Shown: positions 33,855 through 45,414 of the stretch, piece after piece
Position numbering within the stretch: the stretch's first letter is position 1
Layout: each line of letters opens with the position of its first letter
Assembly (NCBI RefSeq): GCF_027579695.1
Contig: NC_083577.1
Coordinates: 57,132,283-57,196,282, forward strand
Origin: Neoarius graeffei
Taxonomy: Eukaryota > Chordata > Actinopteri > Siluriformes > Ariidae
DNA length: 64,000 nucleotides
Reading direction: 5' to 3'
Position numbers and translations under genes: made by a program
The notes under the pieces: generated by a model
What the model saw: only the letters and a program-made list of their open reading frames with translations
Told to the model about the DNA's origin: nothing
Database searches by the model: none

Positions 33855-36800
33855 TTGTATATAACAAGAGGAACCAGAGAGATGTGGCCTCCCAAACTCT
33901 TCCCTCCCATTTCAAAGATTTATCTGGGTCACGTATCATCATTAGCTCTTTCTCCAAGAAGTCCAAGAGTAGAGAGAAGTCAACTTCTGATGTGTCAGGA
34001 TCAGTACAGAAGTCACCAACAACATGGCGTCGGGGTACGGAGAACGATTGGAACCTATCCACACCAAGTAACCGCCCAAAAAGTCATGTTACCTCGACAT
34101 CATTCACTGAATCTGATGATTCAGATTGCTCTAGTCCAAGTCCCATTATTTTTTTGGACGAGGTTGGTTATCAGAAAAGTCTGAAGGCGAAGCTTGATAT
34201 TCCAAAGATCCCTGTTCTTAAAGAGGGAGTAGAAGATTCTGACTCAGAAGTGTGTGAGTTTTTTGATAGTTTTGATCAATTCGATGATCTGGATCATTGT
34301 TTTGATTCCACTATGAAGGTGCCAAAAGAACAGATTCTCATTACCCAGAAAAAAAAGCCATCTGACAGTTCTGTTAGTAATTCTGATTCAAAATGTGGCT
34401 CAACAACAGCAATGAACCCTCACAAGTTTGACCACAGGACTCTTCCAGCCAATATCAAGAAGCCCACTCCACTTAAACCAGGATCTCCATATAGTATACC
34501 GTCTGACGCTCCAGATTCTCCACGACCAGTGAGGACATCCTGCGAGGAGAGCGGGGGACTCTTCAGCCCAATCCACTCCTCAGCATTTAGTCCACTGGGA
34601 GAAGGAGGAGCCTTGGAGTATTTTTGGAAAATAGATGGAGATGTTTCAGAATTGCGCAAACCACAGGACCTTTGTTCACTGTATAAGACTTATTCCGATT
34701 TTGCAAGCAATCTCTCGAAAGAAATTCTTGGATCTGTCTGTGGGTACTCCTCTCCTGTTGACATTAACATTAATAAGAACTTGAGTTGTGTGTGCCATAA
34801 AGAATTCAGAAACTCTAACGGCTATCTGATGAAACTGTCAGATATTCAGGAGACGGTCACTATTGCCAAATCGCACTCGCAGTCTCTGAAGGATGGGATT
34901 CAGAAGTTTGCCACAGACTTGGTTGAAATGAGCATTGGCAGTGCCTTAAGAGATTTACAGAGAGGAGTGTCCTCTTGCACTACAACACTTTGCCATTTAG
35001 CTGCTAGGCTGACATCTTCAGTGTTTCATATGGCTTTTCAAGAGATAGGAATGCGCCATGCATATGTGTTAAAAGAGCGTGCCATAAACGGATTGGCTGG
35101 ATTCCTTGTTGGGGAAGCAGTCTCTGGAGCTCTGAAAGAGTTTCTGTTTGTGAAAAAGCAGATTTTTAACAACACTGTCACCAGATTTGCAGCTGATCTT
35201 GCTGAGGAATTAATATTTGAGGGAATTATGGAGGTGTGCCAATTCTCATATCCTTCTACCCCTCTTACCCCAAAAGATTGGTCGTTTGAGCAAGAAGAGG
35301 AAGTGGTTTGTTCTTATGCTTCAGATCTTTCGGAGTCAGTTCTTCAAGAAGCCTTCATAGAACTGTCCCAAGCTGATGTGACTTTCACAACACAGGCTGC
35401 CATAAGCGTGTCACTGGACAATATCTGCTATGTCAGCGCTGAAGATGCATCTCAAACCACAAAAATCTGCAATGCCCAATTATGTTACCAGAATTCGCAG
35501 TTGCCTGTCCAGGCGGGAAACCAAGAAGAAGAAGAAGGCGGCTGCACTGTAAAGAAAGCTTTGTACTGTGTTTCTGGAATGGCCAGTTGTGTTCCAGTTC
35601 CAGCAGCTGGCAAAGCTATATCCTACCTGCAGAACCCAGAGGAAATGTGTCAGTATAAATCTAGCATTAGTCACACTTGCCAGAGTAGCCCCAAAAGAAG
35701 CATTTGTTTCCAAGGAAGGGCTGTGACCTCTACTTCAAACACATCCGCTGCAACATTTTCTGAGTCAGTGCTAGGTATTTCCAAAATCCGTAATGTCTGT
35801 GGCAGTCTTGGGAATGCGTCTACAAGTGCTGATGAGAAACCTCCAGTGGGAAACAATTTTGAAAGCGTTTCTGGTGCTTTGGTTGAGACAATTGTGGGTG
35901 AAGCGTTTGACACCATGTCCACAAGCAAAATGAAGAAAAAAGTGGACGACTGTGCTGATTTCTTAAGTAAAAATGCTGGGGGTCGGATGGCTACGTGTAC
36001 TGGCATAGCAAAATCCCAGGATGTGGCATGTCAGAGTTTACCACCTTATGATTTGTGCTCATCACAGAAAATGTTGTCTTTAATTCCTAAAGGAGATTTG
36101 ACTGAATCATTGTCATGTAACTCTCAGCCTCACATACCTTCAAAGAACACAGATAAAACAATCTGTCAATCTGGCTTAAAAAACATGCATCCACTTGAAA
36201 AATTCTCGCTGGAAGTCCAGTCTGCCGTGATGAAGGATACTTTGGAAGTACCCAGTTTTGAAGCGGGCATTCGTGGAAGCAGAAAAGTTGTCTCAGAAGA
36301 GATGCTTAATGGCAGCACTGGAATAAAATCCAGCGGAAGTCCTGGCACTCCTCCCTCAACTCCCCAACAACCGTCAGACATCTCATGTGAGAAAAAGCTT
36401 AAACAGTTTTCAAAGAAGCTGAAGGGCAAACTTGCAAAGGAATTCTCCCCTGCAACACCCCCACCCACCCCTCATTACGAGCCCACTCCAGGACTTGAAG
36501 AGGGCTCCGATTCAGAGAAGGAGGAATTCATGCTGAGGCTCATGAGGTCCCTTTCTGAAGAAGCTGTCAACAATGAAGATGAAGATGATGAGCAGGAAGA
36601 TGGTCTCGACTCTGCGACCCATAACACAGAGCAAAGTCCCAGTGTGGGAAACAAAATGATTGAGAGAGGGGCTCTGCATTATGCAGAGCGTTTGGCATGC
36701 CATATTGTTTCCATGGCAACTGAGATGGACACTTTAAGCATTGGTGATGCAAGTAAGCCAGAGAATGAAGAAGGCAGTGAGAGATTTGCTTTACACAGTG

Positions 36801-38136
36801 CACAATTCTCAGAACAGACCTTGAATTCCTTGTGGACATATGCTGGGGAAATTGCTGGGGAAGTCATCAGTGATGTAAAGAGGATGATGAGTTCCAGCAA
36901 TTGCCGTCACAAAGCAGTCAAAAGAGGATCGTTTAAGTCAGATAAGCATCCCTGTGGTGACTGGAAAGACTGTCACTTTGTTAGCAAGAATAGCCAGTGG
37001 TCAAATGATCTCATTCCACCAGTTCCCAGTCCTCAGAGTAACCCTTCAAGTAAAATCTCAACCCAGTCTGAGTACCCAAGCTGTGATGGTGTTCCTGATG
37101 AGTGCACCGGATATGTTATAAAGGTGCTTAAAAAAGACGGAGGAAGTCGGGAACTTATACTGGACCAGTATGCCAGTCAGTTGGCTTATAAATCTATCAA
37201 ATCAGGCCTAGCTCATGCTGCACAAAAAATAAAGCAGAAGTCTCCTTTAAGACTTGGCTCATCTCAACATTTACACCCTGAGGGCAGCCGTAGCATTTCT
37301 AAGATCCCACCATCGGAGTCTTCTCCTGCCATTCTTACCCGAGGACAAGAAGGGTCCTCTAGTGAGTCCATGCAGTGTCAAGATGTTGAAAACATTGGTA
37401 GGAAAGAATACATGGAACTTGTGAACTTTGCCGAGTCATTGGCCTACAATATTACATGTGATGTTACAAGAAAGCTAAGAATGTCCTCGATTAGGCTTCC
37501 AAAATCGCTTACAGATTCATGTCTCTACAGAAAGTCAAATGTTGAAGACATGGCAGGAAATTTAATCAAAACTGCGTTTTCATGTTCAATGCTACCATAC
37601 ACCAGGAAAAACAGGCAATATCATAGCACCAGCAGATTAGATGATGGAAATTACAATAATGGTGTTATGCAAGTAATTGATCATTATGCCAGGAAGATTG
37701 TTGATGACACTTTGGAAATGACTCTGGGGTCTACAGCTGTTCAGACAGCAGAAGAGAGGAGGTCTTTGGAACTCGGTTCTTTCACCGAAAAGCTGACGGA
37801 GGCATACAAGACTTGCTGGTACTGTCAAGCAAGAGATTGCTCGTTTTGCAAAAATTGTCACCTTAAGTACCATGGAATGCAAAAGAGAATACAGCAAGAC
37901 CCTGATACAATGGTTGGTCTTGAAATTCCCAAAATCCATATAGATTTGGACAAGAGAGCAGCTTTTGCTGAAGAAATGGTATCTGCAACACTTGAGAAAG
38001 CGAAGAAGGAACACAGTAGCACCAGCTTAAATGCAGACAGTGGGATTGGTCATGATGGCGCAAGCTTTGCAGAGAGCCTTACCACGGAGATTATGACGTC
38101 CGCATTGTCCAACATCTGCCAAACCATCAACCTCAG
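33855..38136 (+). CDS. akap11: AKAP11 giant central exon
   Basis: This 4,282-base exon encodes about 1,427 residues. The acceptor (GTTGTAG) ends at 33,854 and the donor is CTCAG|GTAACC. The start in this frame is set by the splice join (g|tt giving Val), not by an internal Met. Visible features in order: an acidic FFAT-like motif, EFFDSFD, at 34,256-34,276; about ten or more repeats of an amphipathic segment of the type (F/Y)AxxLxxxIxxxA, which resemble the PKA-RII-binding helices of AKAPs; Pro-directed Ser/Thr clusters near 36,340-36,500 (for example PGTPPSTPQQP); a Cys/His cluster at 37,814-37,873; and the final segment GASFAESLTTEIMTSAL. A single very long exon is typical of AKAP11. I see no frameshift or premature stop; the exon leaves in phase 2. 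Confidence 0.96.
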
Positions 38137-38352
38137 GTAACCAAAAAGATGACACATTTTCTAAACATTTTTGCAATACCTTAAGTTTATACTACTGAAG
38201 AAATGTGGCTCATCAGTTACTCGAATATTGTGGGTTCCTTAGTCATTAACGTTTCCTGTATTGGTGTAATACTGGGCAGATTTAGGGACGTGATTTAAAT
38301 GAATGACAAATATTCAGTTGCTTTTTCCTTAATTGCACTTTCTGCCATTATA

Positions 38353-39032
38353 CAGTGGTGCTTGAAAGTTTGTGAACCCTTTAGAATGTTCGATATTTCT
38401 GCATAAATATGACCTAAAACAACATCAGATTTTCACACAAGTCCTAAAAGTAGATAAAGAGAACCAAACCAAACAAATGAGACAAAAATATTATACTTGG
38501 TCATTTATTTATTGAGGAAAATGATCCAATATTACATATCTGTGAGTGGCAAAAGTATGTGAACCTTTGCTCATCTCTAAAGAGTTGGTTTTGTAACCTT
38601 TTCCAGCCTGATGATCATCAACAACGCTTTTTCTGAGGTCCTCAGAAATCTCCTTTGTTCGTGCCATGATACACTTTCACAAACGTGTTGTGAAGATCAG
38701 ACTTTGATAGATCCCTGTTCTTTAAATAAAACAGGGTGTCCACTCACACCTGGTTGTCATCCCATTGATTGAAAACACCGGACTCTAATTTCACCTTCAA
38801 ATGAACTGCTAATCCTAGAGGTTCACATACTTTTGCCACTCAGAGATATGTAATATTGGATCATTTTCCTCAATAAATAAATGACCAAGTATTATATTTT
38901 TGTCTCATTTGTTTAACTGGGTTCCCTTTATCGACTTTTAGGACTTGTGTGAAAATCTGATGATGTTTTAGGTCATATTTATGCAGAAATATAGAAAATT
39001 CTAAAGGGTTCACAAATTTTCAAGCACCACTG
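38353..39032. mobile_element. Non-autonomous Tc1-type element in AKAP11 intron
   Basis: Inverted repeats begin CAGTGGTGCTTGAAA(G/A) and stay similar for more than 100 bases inward, including AACATCATCAGATTTTCACA. TA flanks both ends (38,351-38,352 and 39,033-39,034). At 680 bp with only short internal sequence it is a deletion derivative or MITE. It lies just downstream of the giant exon. Confidence 0.88.
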
Positions 39033-39314
39033 TAATTTAGTTGAATTTGGCCCTAATTCTAGGGGTTTCCATTGTTTCTGCAATACAGTATAATTACACT
39101 ATGATGGTATCTGTAGTGTGTGTATTTTTCATGTAAATTACATGCATCAATCTGAAAGTGAGGTCTGTATATGAAGAAGAGTATCAATACGCTCTTTAGC
39201 AAAGCAGCCAACACTCGGACTTCAAACATCTCATCGGTCATAGTTTACATAGTTAAAGACCTTGTTTTTTAACATCTATGTTTTTTAAGTGAATATCTAC
39301 TATTTATGTTCCAG

Positions 39315-39470
39315 TGCCAATGGGAGGGAGAGCGTCAGCGTGACGGAGTCGACTGTCAGTCAGCAGCTGAATCTGAGTGTGGGAGATGACAGTCTGGGCA
39401 GCTGGTCTAATTTGAGCTTTGAAGAAGACCATCCCGATGAAAGTAGTAGCTTCCATCACCTAAGTGACAG
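39315..39470 (+). CDS. akap11: AKAP11 coding exon (WSNL segment)
   Basis: The acceptor TTCCAG ends at 39,314 and the donor is GACAG|GTAATT. The exon enters with one base completing a Ser codon and leaves in phase 2. It encodes NGRESVSVTESTVSQQLNL followed by DSLGSWSNLSFEED. The acidic WSNL core fits a LIR-type consensus (aromatic-x-x-Leu), relevant because AKAP11 is a reported selective autophagy receptor; assigning this motif as the functional LIR is inference. Confidence 0.93.
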
Positions 39471-41284
39471 GTAATTTTTAGGTTTGACAGCTTGAAGATA
39501 GTCACTTTTTTTTTAATTACTAACTCCTCACCAACTCTCCTCCCCCACCATTTCTAAACACCTTTTTCTCACTTGAACACAGTTCATAATTGACAGTTTA
39601 AGATGAGGGCAATTTCTGAGAATTTCATACATGAATATACTGGTTTGCGAAGCTGGAAGTGTGGTGTTTAATATGGTCATCAAAATAAATCAATCACATA
39701 ATTGTAAATGACCAGCAAACTGTTTTCATTGTCCATATTTTAATGCAGCCTGTGACATTTTGTTGATTGTGTTTCTGGCTCCTCTTTATTTTATACATTA
39801 ACTTGAGGCCTTTTATACAACTTGGGTTTCCCCAAAACAATGATTCATCTTTGCCAGTGAGTAATTCGTCTTTTTTTTTTTTCTTAATTTTATTATTTTT
39901 TTAAATAGATACTACACTCATTCATGGAAAATTGTTTATTCCAAAAATGGCAAAACCAATTGCTCTATAAAACATCAAGATCCATGGAAATGAGCATTTT
40001 TTTTTTTTTTTTAAGTATTATCGCATTTCCTTTTTCAATTGGGACTTTAAATGACCTCTTCCCCTAGGCTGAATATTTGAAAATCTTTTTTGGCAGAAGC
40101 TTTTTTCTAAGGAGGAGGCTCTTGTATGCAAGTAGTTATTTTTGAATAATGGAAGCCATCTGTAGGTAGCAAAATATTTTTTTGAAAGGTGTGCTTGTAA
40201 GCAGTTATTTATCTTGGGGCAGTGTTTCCAGGATGCTACTTCTGCACTGTAGATCAAGCTCTACTCCATAAATGTACTCCTCTGCTGTCCCTTTTTACAA
40301 GTGAACTGGTGGTGTAAAATAATAGCCTTTGTGCAGAAGGGTTTTTCAAGCTGTGTGGCGAGAACTGAATCTGATAGGTAGCCTATTATAAAATCTTGAA
40401 GATTTCTTCAAGGTGGGTATGTCCGCTCCATAGTGTCATGGCAATGACCTGGTAGTGTATGTGCTTGCCCAGTGTTGAGTGCTCCTCTTTTCTCCTACAG
40501 CAGTAATGGGAACAGCAGTAGCTGGAGCAGTCTGGGGTTAGAGGGCGAGGTTTATGAAGAGCATTTGTCCTTCTCTCCATCAGACAGGTTGGTCCAGAGC
40601 AGGAAACTGAGTATAGTCAGCGTTGGCTTTCTCAAATATCTGCATGATGTAAGAGCTTTGATCACAAAGTGTTGAAAATGTGTCTGTGTGACTGTAGCAA
40701 CCTTTGCCTTGTAGAGACAAACCCAGGAACACAACAGCTCTTTGTTGGTCTCCTTTCTGTGGTTTTACAAATGGAATTAGTCAATTAAATTGTGTGTGTG
40801 TGAGTGGGTGTAGGAAGGGTTGGGGAGTTTATTCCTTTTGTCAGTTCTTTGTAAAATCTTGACTCCGACAAAAGAGCAATCTGTCTTTGGTGTCTGCTGC
40901 ATGGCTGAGTGATGGGAGACTGTTCTGGCCCCTGCTTCTCATAAGGATCCTGTTCCACTGGGAAAATGACTCAGTGATGTTAAAATGGCAGTGGAGATCA
41001 CTGTCAGTACTTCATTTCACTGAACAGGAAAATGTTATCTGAACGTAAGCACAGTGAGACACTTTAATGAGATGAAGCACAATTGAATATGTTTCCTCTG
41101 GGCTGGTTTATTTGTGTGGCCGCCTGGGAAAACTGTTCAGAGTAAAGATTTATTTTCAAAATCTTCTGCTAAATACAATTCTGAAAAGACCAGAACTAAA
41201 AGGCTCGGGCATCCCACTCATCAAGCACTTATTTTCCATCTTTACTAATAAAAAATCCTTTATTTTCTTTTAAAACAAAAATCG
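39471..41284. other. AKAP11 introns around the NAGNAG exon
   Basis: Apart from the exon at 40,501-40,587, no gene or clear mobile element is seen. Poly-T runs occur near 39,870 and 39,998. Confidence 0.5.
40501..40587 (+). CDS. akap11: AKAP11 coding exon (WSSL segment, NAGNAG acceptor)
   Basis: The acceptor reads CTACAG|CAG|TAATGG, a tandem NAGNAG, so the exon can begin at 40,501 or 40,504, differing by one Ser. It encodes NGNSSSWSSLGLEGEVYEE, then LSFSPSD, and ends CAGACAG|GTTGGT in phase 2. A second WxxL core (WSSL, 40,523-40,534) lies in an acidic setting, paired with WSNL of the preceding exon. Confidence 0.92.
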
Positions 41285-41286
41285 TA

Positions 41287-41328
41287 CAGTACCACTTGCA
41301 AGTTTGGGGACACATTCATAGCTTTTAT

Positions 41329-41387
<59 letters not shown>

Positions 41388-41881
41388 ATATTGACTGTTT
41401 TCTACATTATAGAACAAATGAAGACATCAAAACTATGAAATAACATATGAAACATATATGAAATTATCTTTTAAACAAAAAGGTGTTTTAAAAAAAAGTT
41501 TCATGTTTTAGATTCTTGAAAGCAGTCAGCGTTTTACCTTGACGATGCTTTGCGCGCTATTGGCATTATCTTCACCAGCTTCATGAGGGTGTCACCTGGA
41601 ATGCTTTTCAATTAACAGGTGTGCTTCATCAAAAGTTAATTAGTGCAATTTCTTGCCGCCTTAATGCGTTTGAGATCAAATAATAAAAATACAGCAGTAA
41701 ATAACCACGACTATTTACTATTCCACAACTGTAGTAATCCAAATTATGTCAAGAACCATCAACTAAGTAAAGAGAAATGAAGGTCCATCATTACTTTTAA
41801 GACATGAAGTGCCTTTTTAATTAATAAAAATAAAGAAAAACCATTTGAATTAAGTGTGTCCAGATTTTCTAACTGGTACTG
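41287..41881. mobile_element. Short Tc1-type element with internal (AT)n
   Basis: The ends CAGTACCACTTGCAA and its counterpart TTTCTAACTGGTACTG form imperfect inverted repeats with TA on both sides (41,285-41,286 and 41,882-41,883). A perfect AT microsatellite occupies about 41,335-41,384. No transposase frame is seen. It ends a few bases before the next Tc1-type element. Confidence 0.75.
41335..41384. repeat. (AT)n microsatellite
   Basis: About 50 bases of uninterrupted AT dinucleotide, inside a short Tc1-type element. Confidence 0.95.
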
Positions 41882-41903
41882 TATATACAGTTGCAGTCAG
41901 AAG

Positions 41904-41907
<4 letters not shown>

Positions 41908-41934
<27 letters not shown>
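41908..41934. repeat. (AC)n microsatellite
   Basis: About 13 CA units at the start of a Tc1-like element, apparently expanded from the terminal-repeat sequence TTTACACAC. Confidence 0.95.
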
Positions 41935-41937
<3 letters not shown>

Positions 41938-42744
41938 TGTGTGAATGTCATAGCAATATTGGGCTTTTGATAATTTCTTCGAACTGTTCTTTTTCTGTGG
42001 CTGAATGAATGAATGATTGTACAACATACATTTTTAATAGAAAAAAAACAAGAATTTGGTGCACAAGGTCAAAGTTAAACACACAGGGCTGAAAATTAAA
42101 CATACAGAACACCTAATATTTGATTAAATGTCCCTAAGCAGGTTTCATCTCGACACTTTTGGTAGCCATCAACAAGCTCCTGGCAGAATTCCAGTTGGAT
42201 GTTTGGCCACTCCTCTTGGCGCATTTGTGAGCATTCAATTAAATTTCAGTATTTCCTGGCACAGACCTGACTTTTAAGCACAATCCACATATTTTTGACA
42301 GGCTTGAGGTCAGGACTTGTTTTAAGCTTGATGTTAGCCTGCTTTATTCATATCACAACCAGTTTTGATATGTGTTTGGGGTCATTGTCCTGTTGGAACG
42401 TCGAATTGTGTCCAAGTTTCAACATTCTAGCTGATGGTTTGAGGTTATGCTGAAGAATTCTGAGGGAATCCTCCTTCTACATTATTCCATCCACTTTGTG
42501 CAATGCACCAGTTCCACTAGCAGCAAAACAGCCCCAGAGCATGATACTACTACCACCACCATGCTTAACAGTTATGCTCATTGTGGCCATACGATTCAAT
42601 ATTTGTCTCATCTGACTGTAAAACTTTTCCTCCAAAAGGCCTTTTCTTTGTCCATGTTGTTAGCTGCAAACTTTAGCTGAGCTTGAAGGTATCAATTTTG
42701 GAGCAAGGACTTCTTCTTTCTTGAATGGCAGCCTCTCAGTCTAT

Positions 42745-43356
42745 GGCCCCGTCCACACGAGTACGTTTTTGTTGAATCCGCATAAATACTTTATCGTTTC
42801 GGCCTCGCGTCCAGACGGAGCTGGCTTTTTCGAGGTGTGAAACCGGTATTTTTTGAAAACGGGTCCCAGAGTGGGAAAATCCTAAAACGCCGGATAGCCC
42901 GGAGTCGTCTGGACGGCGAAGCAGATTTTTTCAGAAACGATGACGTATAAGCCCCGCCTCTCTAACCTTTAACCTCAGCCGCCGCCACTAGACACGTCAT
43001 AACAACAACAACAATGGCGGACTACAGGCTTGTGCTCGTACTGCAGAAACAACTCGGTCTATTACGGCTGCTACAACAAAACCTTCTGCTTTTATATTAC
43101 TGCGAGGAGCAACAAAACTTCTCGTGTTATGAGCTTGTTTTGTAAACAGCGCATGACCTTTATACGCATGCTCCATGGCTTCTCTTCCGGTTTAGGGTAT
43201 TGGTGTGGTGGTGTCACAGCGCCACATACAGGCCTGGCATATGTACTACAGCATTTTGGGTCGTTTCCAGTGAATCGAAACAACGCCGTGTTTACGGAGA
43301 TTTTTTTCAAAACAACAGCATATTGGGTGAGGCCGCGTACTCGTGTGGACGGGGCC
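42745..43356 (+). mobile_element. MITE with GGCCCCGTCCACACG ends, nested in Tc1
   Basis: A 21-base perfect inverted repeat begins GGCCCCGTCCACACGAGTAC, and TAT is duplicated on both sides (42,742-42,744; 43,357-43,359), a PIF/Harbinger-like duplication length. Inside, an ATG frame of 43 codons (43,014-43,142) begins MADYRLVLVLQKQLGLL. The ends and an internal TTTATCGTTTCGGCCT block resemble the GGCCCTGTCCACACGG family seen at three other places in the window. Confidence 0.8.
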
Positions 43357-44640
43357 TATGGTGAGGTGTAACTTGTTTGATTGAAGACAGTGTTCCAGTA
43401 GCTTCCAGGTCATGGCAGGCCTGTGCCTTGGTGATTTCCCTTGGTAGGTTGTTCCTGACCATGTGAAACAATTTCCTCTCAGCTGAGGGTGCCACTTTGG
43501 GACTTCTTCCAGTGAAGTGGTTTGGCAAAGTAACTACACCTCTCAATAACTTGTAATTACATATAATTGTTTGAACTGATGATCTTGGAATCTGCAGTTA
43601 TTTAGGAATGGTTCCAAGGGAAGTTCCTGAGGATCTTTGATCCTCTTTCTGAGATCTGCACTGAGCTCCTCAGACTTTCACATTGTACTGTGAGTTGGTT
43701 AATCCAGTGAGTGTTTTCAAACAAACCCTTTTGATTTTGGCACAGAGAAACTGCCAGCTGTTAGTCAATCGTGATCACTAACAGGAAGTTAAGAGGCCTT
43801 GGTAAGTTAAAATACATTTTGGAGCCTTCAGTACCACTGAATTAATAATGTAAGCGGGTGTAATTTCTGACCCTGTATGTATAATTTTGAGCCTGTGTTG
43901 ATTACAGAAAACCCAAAATAAATTAAAACTTGTGCACCAAATTTGTGTTGTGTTGTTTTTTTTTTCTATTAAAGATGTACGTTGTACAATCATTCTGCCA
44001 CAGGAAAGTTCAAAGAAATCACTGAAAGCTCAATATTGCCATGAGAACATTTATGTCTGTGTATGTAAACTTCTGACTACAACTGTATAAACCATTATCT
44101 GTTTGAAAACCAACATTTAATTAAACTTGATCATAGATGAGTTTAAAGGTCTTGACTGCAAAGTTGTCTGATTTTAAGATTTTTTAATTTTATTTATTTT
44201 TTTAAATTGTGCATGGCATTTTCCTGTGTCTCACAAAAACAATATCATGCGGATGAGATGTGATCATTTTGATGTGCTGAGGGTCACTTTTCTCTGTTTT
44301 GGGACTGAATATCCTACCTCTTGAGGTAAACAGTATGGCCTCACGGAAATGGCTGAACGCGAGGAGCTTAAACTAATTAACATAACTATGGAACTGCGTC
44401 ACATCAAGATGGCGACGCGCGGAAAACATCGTGACTCTGCATCGACCTTGGAGGGTTTTAAGTCGCAGGGATGTAATTTGTGGTCAACATTCGCGAATAG
44501 ATCCATGAAACAAAAGACAAATATATCTTTTCTCCGTTACTGCTTTTGTGTTATCGTTTCTTTCTCTGCAAGATCAAAACATTGGGTGTATAACTACGCA
44601 CTCGCTACTGTGGAGTCGAGTCCATGCATTCTAAGGCTAA

Positions 44641-45414
44641 GGCTACATCCACACGACAACGGCAACGAGATTTTATTAAAAAAAAAATCGCGTCCACATG
44701 GGCAACGGATCAGTAAAATATCAGGTACATATGGCAACGCAACGCTTGCTGAAAACGATGCAATACACATGCCACACCTCTATGTGCGCTATAAGACAGT
44801 CCCATCGGAGACACCAGAACAATAGAAGAAGTAGACGCATGCGCATAAACCCCTTCTTCTACCTGGCGTGAAGCACTCACAGGAACAAGCACACAACAAC
44901 AAGAAGAAGATGGCTGCGACTACGCGAGGAAATCGTGCCTTCTGTGTGTACAAATTAGTTTTATTAGTGTGCATGGTTTTATATAACTTTCTTATTGTGT
45001 GTGAACATTTTGAAAAGCATTTTTATATAATTTATATAACTTTTTATATTGTGTGTGAACATTTTGAAAAGCAGTCTTATTCAATAAAAAAAAGAAATTC
45101 AAGAAATGGTTCAGTTACTTGTTTATTTAAAAGAAAAGCTGTATACAAAAGTGAATGCAATGCAGTGGTTCATACAAAACAGCGAGAGTGCTGCTTGTTC
45201 TAGTCATGTGGTTGTGACGTCATCGTAAACAAATCCGTTCTACTCATACAGACGACTTTGCAACGGCGCCGTTGCCAGATTTTTTTCACTCTGGAACCCG
45301 TTCTCAAAAAATATTGTTTTGGGGAACCCAAAATGCCGGTGCCGTGTGGACGCCAGGCCGAAACGATAAACAATTTTATCAGATTCACCTGAATCCGTTG
45401 CCATGTGGACAGCC
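44641..45414 (-). mobile_element. GGCCCTGTCCACACGG-family element, copy 3
   Basis: It is inverted relative to copies 1 and 2: the left edge reads GGCTACATCCACACGACAAC and the right edge GAATCCGTTGCCATGTGGAC. The shared block around GTGTGGACGCCAGGCCGAAA confirms the family. On the + strand a frame beginning MAATTRGNRAFCVYKLVLL (from 44,908) occupies the unique middle; its reality is doubtful. Confidence 0.72.

Larger units (their letters stand above)
41888..44085 (-). mobile_element. Tc1-like element with Sleeping Beauty-type ends, interrupted by a MITE
   Basis: The inverted repeats CAGTTG(C/T)AGTCAGAAGTTTA resemble those of salmonid-type Tc1 elements. TA flanks both ends (41,886-41,887 and 44,086-44,087). 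Minus-strand transposase remnants around 42,370-42,600 read [20 protein letters not shown] and FQQDNDPKHISK. A 612 bp element with 3 bp duplication interrupts it at 42,745-43,356; without it the length is about 1.58 kb. Multiple frame breaks make it dead. Confidence 0.87.

Noticed and set aside
35671-36006. Minus-strand frames opposite the AKAP11 giant exon
   Set aside because: They are shadows of a strongly supported coding exon and have no family similarity.
44349-44825. 158-codon + strand frame beginning MAEREELKLINITMELRH
   Set aside because: Its second half enters the GGCCCTGTCCACACGG-family element. The first half has no recognisable domain and is probably repeat-derived.
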